Made by a program: the position numbers and the translations under genes. From the NCBI GenBank assembly GCA_025765615.1, contig JAIVFJ010000072.1, forward strand, positions 62,001 to 126,000: a stretch of DNA of 64,000 bases. Reading direction: 5' to 3'. This document shows, in pieces, positions 8,853 to 16,696 of the stretch. Below the pieces are notes generated by a model. The model did not search any database. It saw nothing but the letters and a program-made list of their open reading frames with translations, and was not told where the DNA came from. The DNA is from Zopfochytrium polystomum (Eukaryota > Chytridiomycota > Chytridiomycetes > Chytridiales > Chytridiaceae). Position 1 is the stretch's first letter. Each line of letters begins with the position of its first letter.

Positions 8853-11225
8853 TCATCTCCCCCTTTTAGGCCTCTTCTGCAACTTGGTGGGGTACCTGGT
8901 CTTGAACTCGAGCAGAAGGTCTTGGCAGTGAGTGAGGTTTGACTCAGGCTCCCAGGTGTTGTCAGCATCTGAGTAACCTTTCCACTTAACAAGGAACTTG
9001 AGTGTTCTTCCAAACCACTTGGCATCCAAGATTTGTTCAACCTCAAATTCCTCTTCACCTTCTACCTCAACTGGAGGAGGAGGAGGAACAACTCTGCCTG
9101 GAATGGAATTGGCCACAAACTTCTCTAAAAGGCTGACATGGAAAACTGGGTGGATCTTCATGGATGCAGGGAGATCCAGCTTGAAGGTGACTGGATTGAT
9201 CTGCTCCAAGATCTTGAAAGGACCCAACTTGAGGTTGTCTAGCTTGGGACTTGGTCTTTTGGTCTGCAAGTTCTTCCTCAGAAGCCAAACTTGCTGACCC
9301 ACAGCAAGGTCATGGTCTATTCTGTGAGTGTTGGCAAATCTTGAGGCATCTTCTTGGGCTTGCTTCAGGGTGGAGTCCAGGAAGGAGTTGATGATCTTGA
9401 GCTTATGTAAGTGTGAAGCCGCAGCAGGAGCTTGGACATTGGATAGGGTCTCTTGTCCCAGAAGATCTCCTCTTGGATTGAAGCCATAGGTTGCAAAGAA
9501 AGGAGATAGCTGGGTGCTTGAGTGGAGTGAATTGTTGAGAGCAAATTCTGCCAGTGGAAGGAGGGTGGGCCAATCATCCTGTTGATAGCTGACATAGCAC
9601 CTCAAATACTGCTCCAGAGTCTGGTTTGTTCTTTCTGTTTGTCCATCAGTCTGAGGGTGATAAGCAGTTGACAGTTGAGACTTGATTCCAAGGGCTGCTG
9701 TGAGTGCTTTCCAAAATTGAGATCTGAACTGTGGTCCTCTGTCACTGACGATTGACTGAGGCAGCCCATGGAGCCTGAATATGTGCTGCAAAAACAGGTC
9801 TGCTGTTCCTTGTGCATCTATATTCTCAGTGCAGGGGATGAAATGGGCCAACTTTGTCCTTCTGCAGATGACAACAAGGATAGAGTCAAATCCATGGGAT
9901 GGGGGCAGTTTCACAATGAAGTCCATGGATATTGATGACCAAGGGCTGATGGCAATTGGGAGGGGCTCCAGAAGTCCATAGGGCTTGTGTCTGCTGGATT
10001 TGTTTCTTTGACAGGTTTCACAGCTGCTTACATAGTTCTTGATGTACTTCCTCATGCCTGGCCAGTAGAAGTCTCTGGAAACAAGCTCATATGTCTTGTG
10101 CTCTCCTGGGTGTCCAGCTGTTGCTGCATCATGCCTTGTCTTGAGTATCTCAAGTTTTTCCTCTTCTTGGCTGATTTGAATCTTGTGAGGCTTGGGGTCC
10201 TTGGAAATAGCATAGGCCCACACACTGTCAGGAAGCAGTGAAAGGTGTGTCTTGGATGGTGGGGTGAAACCATCCCCCCCTTCAGGTGCAAGGTCTGTCC
10301 TTCTGCGCTCATCAGCAGTGGGGCATGAAAAAATCTTGACTGGGAACTGTGATCCTTGAATCTTTGACTGAGGGTTTTGTTCTTGGCAAAGACTGTGAGC
10401 TGTGGAGCTTGAATCTTGAATTTGGACTGTGAACTGTGGTACTTGAATCTTTGACTGTGGGTTCTGTGAACTACAGACTTGGCCATGACTGTGAGCTCTA
10501 TGAGCTGTGCTGGAATCTTGACTATGAACTGTGAACTGTGAAACTTGAATCTTGGCTGGGATCTGTGAGCTGCAGGCTGATACTGGAGCTGTCATTTGTC
10601 GTTGACCTTGGATACTAGGCTGAGAACCTTGAATCAGGGACTTGAGAGCATGAGACTTGGGGGCTTGACTTGAGTTTTGGGTGACTGTTCCAATTGGTGG
10701 AGGTTGGACTTGACCAGTGACCCAATCAATGTCAGGGTTCTGGGCTTGCAGCCATGGTAATCCCAGGATGACAGAGAATGTGGGTGAGCCAAGATCCAAT
10801 ACTTCCAGGTTGACCATGGATGGTGGAAAGTCTTGGATGTGGAGGTTTAGCTTGGTTTCATGGCTGATTTCCTTGAACAGAGCATGATTGGCAAAGTGGA
10901 CCTTGAGGGGTGTGGATTTCTTGATGGTGGGAATGGCACAAGACTTGGCAAGGGTGGCATCAATGATGTTGCAGGATGATCCAGAGTTGATAAGGGCCTT
11001 GGTTGTGATGGTTGACTTGGGTGAGAGTTGAATCTTGACATCCATGGTGAGTTGGTGGGGCTTGGAATCTGAGGTGTTTGTGGTGCTGGTGGTGGTGATG
11101 AAACAGGGGCAGCTTGGAGGAGGGTCCAGGGAATTGCCCCTCAGTGAGCCTGGACCTGGGAGTTTGGGTGCTTCTTCCTTGGGCAGTCCTTGACAGCATG
11201 CTCCTTGGAGCCACAGTAAAAACAC
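8853..11225 (-). CDS. pol: Ty3 pol: protease-like region, integrase, chromodomain (no RT/RNase H)
   Basis: Open frame of about 790 codons, entered by a -1 shift from gag near 11162. First comes a retropepsin-like region in which the usual D-S/T-G active site reads LINSGSSC, with Asn in place of Asp. A linker of degenerate QNPQSKIQ repeats follows. Then comes the integrase: an HHCC finger (GHPGEH...SCETCQRNK), and a DDE core with SMDFIV, VSDRGPQF and YHPQTDGQTER. The C-terminus is a chromodomain (FLVKWKGYSDADNTWEPE). The whole RT and RNase H block of a normal pol is absent without breaking the frame. The TGA stop abuts the 3' LTR. Integrase and chromodomain look intact; the protease is probably inactive. 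Confidence 0.92.
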   Translation of the reverse strand: MFLLWLQGACCQGLPKEEAPKLPGPGSLRGNSLDPPPSCPCFITTTSTTNTSDSKPHQLTMDVKIQLSPKSTITTKALINSGSSCNIIDATLAKSCAIPTIKKSTPLKVHFANHALFKEISHETKLNLHIQDFPPSMVNLEVLDLGSPTFSVILGLPWLQAQNPDIDWVTGQVQPPPIGTVTQNSSQAPKSHALKSLIQGSQPSIQGQRQMTAPVSACSSQIPAKIQVSQFTVHSQDSSTAHRAHSHGQVCSSQNPQSKIQVPQFTVQIQDSSSTAHSLCQEQNPQSKIQGSQFPVKIFSCPTADERRRTDLAPEGGDGFTPPSKTHLSLLPDSVWAYAISKDPKPHKIQISQEEEKLEILKTRHDAATAGHPGEHKTYELVSRDFYWPGMRKYIKNYVSSCETCQRNKSSRHKPYGLLEPLPIAISPWSSISMDFIVKLPPSHGFDSILVVICRRTKLAHFIPCTENIDAQGTADLFLQHIFRLHGLPQSIVSDRGPQFRSQFWKALTAALGIKSQLSTAYHPQTDGQTERTNQTLEQYLRCYVSYQQDDWPTLLPLAEFALNNSLHSSTQLSPFFATYGFNPRGDLLGQETLSNVQAPAAASHLHKLKIINSFLDSTLKQAQEDASRFANTHRIDHDLAVGQQVWLLRKNLQTKRPSPKLDNLKLGPFKILEQINPVTFKLDLPASMKIHPVFHVSLLEKFVANSIPGRVVPPPPPVEVEGEEEFEVEQILDAKWFGRTLKFLVKWKGYSDADNTWEPESNLTHCQDLLLEFKTRYPTKLQKRPKRGR
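8856..8867 (-). promoter_or_regulatory. Polypurine tract of the Ty3 element
   Basis: The sense strand reads AAAAGGGGGAGA immediately before the TGA stop and the 3' LTR. It is the expected plus-strand primer and overlaps the last integrase codons. The same string precedes the LTR of the second copy at about 35579-35590. Confidence 0.8.
11105..11168 (-). promoter_or_regulatory. -1 ribosomal frameshift signal (slippery site plus pseudoknot)
   Basis: The sense-strand heptamer CCCAAAC (11168-11162) sits in gag phase as C CCA AAC. Slipping back one base gives CCC AAA in the pol frame. After a 5-base spacer, GGTCCAGG (11156-11149) pairs perfectly with CCTGGACC (11130-11123). AGGGGCA in the loop (11141-11135) pairs perfectly with TGCCCCT downstream (11111-11105). 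Together these form an H-type pseudoknot. The gag stop codon (11143-11141) lies in the loop. Confidence 0.88.
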
Positions 11226-12064
11226 AGTCCCTGCTGGGCCCTCCTTGTTTTCTCCTCTTGGCTCAGAGGACCCTTAGGAAGTGTCTCAACTGCATCCACT
11301 TGCATGGGTTCAGGAACTGTAAGAGCTTGAGGAACTGGGGTAGGTCTTGATGTAGTTCCTACTTGTCTTTGCTTCAGCCTCTTGGAGTAGAGTCTGTTGT
11401 CAATCTTGATGGCAAGGAGAATGTACTCTTCCAAGGTCTCAGGGATGTGCAGAGACTGGGAGAGCATGTCTTGGATGGACTCATGGAGACCATCATGGTA
11501 CAGCTCCATCAGAGCTGCATCATTGTATCCAGAGTCTCTGGCTAGTTGCTTGAATTGGTTGGTGTAGGCCACACAAGATTGCTTTCCTTGCTTGATATGC
11601 TTGAGCTTGGATCTTGCTGTCCAAGATGCGTAGGGGTCACCAAAGGTAGCTTCCAGCCCCTCCCAGAGCTCTTGCAGGGTGGTGGGTGTGCTTGGGAGAG
11701 ATCTGTACCATGATTGAGCTTGACCAGACAGGAGGGTGCTTGTGAAAAGAACCTTGACTTGCTCACTGGGAAATCTTGAAGGTTGGAGAAGGATGACATT
11801 CTCCACAGTGGCCATGAAGTTCCTAAGGTCTTTGGCCAGCCCAGTGAACTTGTCAGGGCTGGGAACCTTGGGCTCTCTTGCTTGGTTGGCTTGAGGCAGG
11901 GGAAGAGCTTGATGTTCTTGTTGGTGAAGTTGTTGTTGAAGCTGGTGCTGCTGGTGAAGGACTTGTTCTTGAAGTTGGTGTGTCTGTCTTGAGAGGGCTT
12001 GTAATTGGTCCATCAAGGCTTGGAAGGCAGTTGCATCAGGGAAGGTGTTGTTTGGGTCAGACAT
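11141..12064 (-). CDS. gag: Ty3 gag polyprotein
   Basis: 307-residue frame starting at the ATG 40 bp inside the 5' LTR boundary. A Gln/His-rich coiled segment (about residues 15-60) is followed by the retrotransposon gag capsid region, with FMATVENV, WYRSLPSTPTTLQELWEGLEATFG and YTNQFKQLARDSGYND. A CCHC zinc knuckle (CFYCGSKEHAVKDC) lies near the C-terminus. It forms the particle that packages element RNA. The last 85 nt overlap pol in the -1 frame. No frameshift or premature stop was seen. Confidence 0.93.
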   Translation of the reverse strand: MSDPNNTFPDATAFQALMDQLQALSRQTHQLQEQVLHQQHQLQQQLHQQEHQALPLPQANQAREPKVPSPDKFTGLAKDLRNFMATVENVILLQPSRFPSEQVKVLFTSTLLSGQAQSWYRSLPSTPTTLQELWEGLEATFGDPYASWTARSKLKHIKQGKQSCVAYTNQFKQLARDSGYNDAALMELYHDGLHESIQDMLSQSLHIPETLEEYILLAIKIDNRLYSKRLKQRQVGTTSRPTPVPQALTVPEPMQVDAVETLPKGPLSQEEKTRRAQQGLCFYCGSKEHAVKDCPRKKHPNSQVQAH

Positions 12065-12091
12065 GATGGCAGAGAGTAGTGGGAGAGGGTG

Positions 12092-12102
12092 AAGTGAATT
12101 AT
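12092..12102 (-). promoter_or_regulatory. Self-primer binding site
   Basis: Two bases after the 5' LTR the sense strand reads ATAATTCACTT. This is the exact complement of AAGTGAATTAT in the LTR (12185-12175), 35 bases downstream of the TATA box where the RNA should begin. It does not start with TGG, so it does not match a tRNA 3' end. This is the arrangement known for Tf1-type self-priming elements. Confidence 0.8.
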
Positions 12103-12104
12103 GA

Positions 12105-12457
12105 TGTCAGGAACAGGGCAGGACAGGACAAGGCAGACAAGGAACTGAGAGGAGTGATGATTGTATTGGAAACAATAATTCACTTGAGGGATGGGACAGG
12201 TCCCCCATCCCCCTTTTATACCTTTTGAGAGTGTTCCTTGTCAAGACTCCAAGAAAGTTCCAGAAAGAGCAATTCGTAATACAATGATACCAATGATACC
12301 AATGACAACAAGACAAGTCAGGAAAGCAAAGAAGGTTCCAGAAGGTTCCACAAGGTTCCATGAAGGAATGTTCTAGAAGGTTCCAGAAGGTTCCAGAAGG
12401 TTCCATGAAGGAATGTTCTAGAAGGTTCCAGAGGTTTCCAGAGGGTGATTCATAACA
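12105..12457 (-). repeat. 5' LTR of the Ty3 element
   Basis: 353 bp, TG...CA, one mismatch to the 3' LTR. Sense order: heat-shock-element-like array (12440-12331), TATAAAA (12220-12214), predicted RNA start (12185), then the R/U5 portion. Confidence 0.95.
12331..12440 (-). promoter_or_regulatory. Heat-shock-element-like array in the LTR
   Basis: Alternating GAA and TTC triplets at exact 2-bp spacing. The longest run is TTC-GAA-TTC-GAA-TTC-GAA-TTC (12371-12403), with shorter runs on both sides. This is the binding pattern of trimeric heat-shock factor, placed about 110-220 bp upstream of the LTR TATA box. The same array is at 8726-8835. The LTR at 35277 has lost 54 bp of it. Confidence 0.8.
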
Positions 12458-13488
<1,031 letters not shown>

Positions 13489-13638
13489 CCCACTTCGCTC
13501 TCTCTCGCGCTCTCGCCCTCGCTCTCTCGCTGTCACCCCTCGAAGAACGGAACTACCCCGGCTTTTATTGCACTCGTCGTACCTACCGCCTGCGCGCGGC
13601 CCCTTCCCTGCCTGCCCGCGCTCGCTCGCCTTTCCTGT

Positions 13639-13680
<42 letters not shown>

Positions 13681-13721
13681 CAAATACCTTCCCTTCCCTT
13701 CCCTTCCCACCCTCAAAAACA

Positions 13722-16283
13722 ATGAAACAGAGGGAGGAGGAGGAGGAGGAGGAGGAGGAGGAGGAGGAGGGGAAGGACGAGGAAGACGACGACGAGGGCT
13801 GCTGCTCTTGCGACAGTCCTCCCGCTCTCCAGCAGCGTCACCAATGTCCACGACGACGTCGGCGGCGATGTCTTCCGTCGCCGCGGCTTCGGCGGCTGAG
13901 CCATCGAGCCCTCCTCCTCACCTGGGGAACCCTTCTGCTTAGCTTGGCGCAAGTGGGGCTCCATGGTCGGGCGGCGGCGGCGGAGGGGGCGGACGTACTC
14001 CAGCTCGACGATCGGGCCTCGACCGCAGCAGACTTTGGTGTGTTGGCGACTGCACCGGCTGCCGCCTTGATACGAGATTCCGACTCGTTCCACGCCACTC
14101 CTCTTGTTCTGGCGAGCGGCGTAGGGATCCATCCATTCGACCCGCACATCTACTGCGCATCCCCAGCTGTTGTCTCGCTCTTTGCATCCTGTTCGCTTCG
14201 TACGAACGACGCTGCCCCAACTTCAGAAATGGGGCTGCTCGTTTCCACGCAGCAGCAGCAGCAGCAGCAACACCTACTTAGTGCTTTGGCACTTTTGCGA
14301 TCAGCGGGCGGTTCAAACCGTTGCCTCTCGTCCGCTGCTGTTTTAGGTTGCGCGAGCATCCTGCGTCCGTCCACTTCCCCCCAACATTCTCGGCCTTCCC
14401 TCCTGGACGCGGCCGACCCGTGCTCCGTCTCCGCGTGCCTTCGCTTCCGCAATGCATGCTCCCCGTTCCTTCCGTTTGCAAGCGGCGTAAGCTGGAGCGA
14501 CGAGGGCTCTGGATCGCTATTGCTGTCGTGCGCCAGCAGAACCGGAGGCTGGCTTCCAAAGCATGGACCACCCAACGCACTTATTCTCGAGCCTCGATCG
14601 CCTCGACCTCTCCTTCAGGACGGATCGCTTGGCCGCGTGCACCGAGGACGCCCATCCCCCGCGGGTACCTTCAAGGACGTTGTCGCCCCTTCTCATGACG
14701 ACCTTAACCTCCCAGCTGGCGCCTCGTTTGGGACCGCAGCCTCCGACAACCCCCCGTCGGACGCTCACACCGCTGTCACAGCCACAGTCGTGTGCCCGCC
14801 GCCGTTCGAGAGTGTGGCCAACACAACGGGCATCACGGCCTGCTTCTTCAACTCCTGCTGCCTGCCGTGCCCCAACTCGTTTGCAATCCACCCACAGGGC
14901 GTGATGCACCGCTTCTGGAAGATCCTGACAGCCGTCACCGCCGTGTCCGCCGCCTCGGCTGCAGCCGTTGTCGTGTCATTTGCTGTCTTACCGGGACAGC
15001 GCGCCCTCGCGAAGCGGCAGGGCGGCGCGTTCGCTGTCTCGCTAAACGTGGGCGTGCTGATGGAGTGTGCTGCCGTTCTTGTCAGCTCGCCTAACCCTGA
15101 GCGCGGCTTGTGTGCGTCCCACTTTGTCGACGCGACGATGCAAAACAGCGGTCAGTGTCTGGGTCAAGGTTTGCTGTTCGTCGCCGGCCTGCACGGCGTG
15201 GTTGGGTCCATGGCGCTGATCCTGCTCAACTTGCACTTGTCGGCTGTGTGGAAAGTTCAGGTGCGCCGCTCTCGAAAAACTTTTGTTCGCTCCCGCCAAA
15301 AATACTCACCACTCGTTTGCATAACTGTGACAGCTCCTCGAACGGTTCTACTACTTGACGCTCAGCATCATGTGGGTTGGAATCGCGATTGTCACAGCGA
15401 TTCCGGCATTCGTGGGGATAATTCATTCGTCGCCAGTAAGGATTATCTTTCCTTCCGTAACTCACCCCTCTCGCACTTTGCCCATCTCTCTAACATTCAC
15501 GATGGTCTCCAACCCAGGGCTTCCTCTGCCTCCCGCACTTTCCTGATCTTCTGCTCTACGTGGTCGTCCCCGAGTTCCTCCTCGTATTCACATCGGTCGT
15601 CCTGCAGATTGCGACGCTCGTCTACACATTCCGCAACCTGCAAAAGTCGATACCGACGACCGACGAGCGGCGGCACATCCTGCGCCGCGAGATCCGCCTG
15701 CAATGGCGGTCCGTGCTACTGTCTATCCTGTTCCAGCTGAGCTGGTGGGGCCTTATTATTGCGTATCTCGTGTTGCGCCCCGCTTTCCTTATTCTCTCTG
15801 AACCTACGGGAAGGGGCCTCGACCTGTACACCAACTGGGTGACGTGTCTTTACGAGAATAGCCCCGATGGACAGGACGCGTGCTCGGGAAAACTGACGTA
15901 AGGCCCTATCTTGAGGCATTCTTTTTTTTTTCTTCTATTATGTGCACACACTTTCCTGCAACGCACCTAAATTATGTTCTCGCCCCCCCCCACCCTGCAG
16001 CTCCTCCATTCCCCACCTTTCGGCCATGGGTGTTCTCATATCGCTGCACCTTCTTGGCGGTGTCTTCTCCCTCATCGTTTTTGTTCTCACAAATGGACCT
16101 GTCCTTCGAGAATGGCAGAAGGTGCTGCTGCCGTGGACGGTTCGCAATTCCGTGCGTGAGGTCGAAGTCACTCCCACCGAGGTGAACTCTTCGAGGCCTT
16201 CGGGTTTCTACCTGCGGTCTTTCGACACCTCGTCGGCCGTCAGCCTCACTCCGGTGGGCGACTCAAGGACTTCGTCATCTTGA
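13722..16283 (+). CDS. Frizzled/Smoothened-like seven-transmembrane receptor
   Basis: Exons 13722-15260, 15334-15435, 15518-15897 and 16001-16283 give 767 residues. The N-terminus is odd: a run of about 14 Glu and Asp residues, a Cys/Arg-rich stretch, then a hydrophobic segment (ALLLTWGTLLLSLAQVGL), probably a late signal sequence or anchor. A long, poorly conserved extracellular region with poly-Gln follows. The core starts with a Cys-rich CPPPFESV...CFFNSCCLPCP motif just before the first helix, as in fungal and Dictyostelium Frizzled-like receptors. About seven hydrophobic helices follow (for example MHRFWKILTAVTAV, YLTLSIMWVGIAIVTAIPAF, VVVPEFLLVFTSVVLQ), then a Ser-rich cytoplasmic tail. 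Ligand and G-protein coupling are unknown. The real start could be a later ATG. Confidence 0.72.
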
Positions 16284-16696
16284 TGAGGCAGGGTCCCAAA
16301 TCTCCTTCCACAGTCTCGCCCCGAAATGTACATATTTCTCATCCAATCAGAAGAACAGATCGCAATAGAACGAACGCGTTTGTTCTCCCAATTTTTCTGC
16401 CTTCTCTCGTCAACAGAAGGTTGCGAACTTGAAACAGTGTTGCATGGACCGCTCAATTGACCACCAAGTGATTGATCGGAGCAATTTTTTGGTTTCAATT
16501 TGAACCACACAATATTCACTGAGAACACTCAAGAAAGCAATCATGAAGACGGACGCACAGGCGCCGCGATGGGCTTAATTGGGTGCAAACGCCAAGAGCG
16601 ATGCGCAGTAGCTGCAAGCAACAGATTTGGGTGCCCACAACAACGAAACGTCAGTAAAGCACCCGGTCATGTCAAAAGAAAAAAGCGGACTTTTGT
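16284..16696. other. Short intergenic region between convergent genes
   Basis: Shared 3' region of the receptor gene (+) and the nuclear protein gene (-). No other feature seen. Confidence 0.5.

Larger units (their letters stand above)
8500..12457 (-). mobile_element. Ty3/Gypsy chromovirus with deleted reverse transcriptase
   Basis: A 3.96-kb LTR retrotransposon on the minus strand. Order in the sense direction: 5' LTR (12457-12105), self-primer binding site, gag, -1 frameshift signal, protease-like region, integrase with chromodomain, polypurine tract, 3' LTR (8852-8500). The reverse transcriptase and RNase H are missing: the protease linker joins integrase sequence at about 10300, with the frame kept open. 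The LTRs differ at one position I can find in 353 bp, so the insertion is recent. With no reverse transcriptase it must have been mobilised in trans. The flanking five bases (GAAAC and CTCAG) do not match, so no target-site duplication is visible. Confidence 0.92.
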
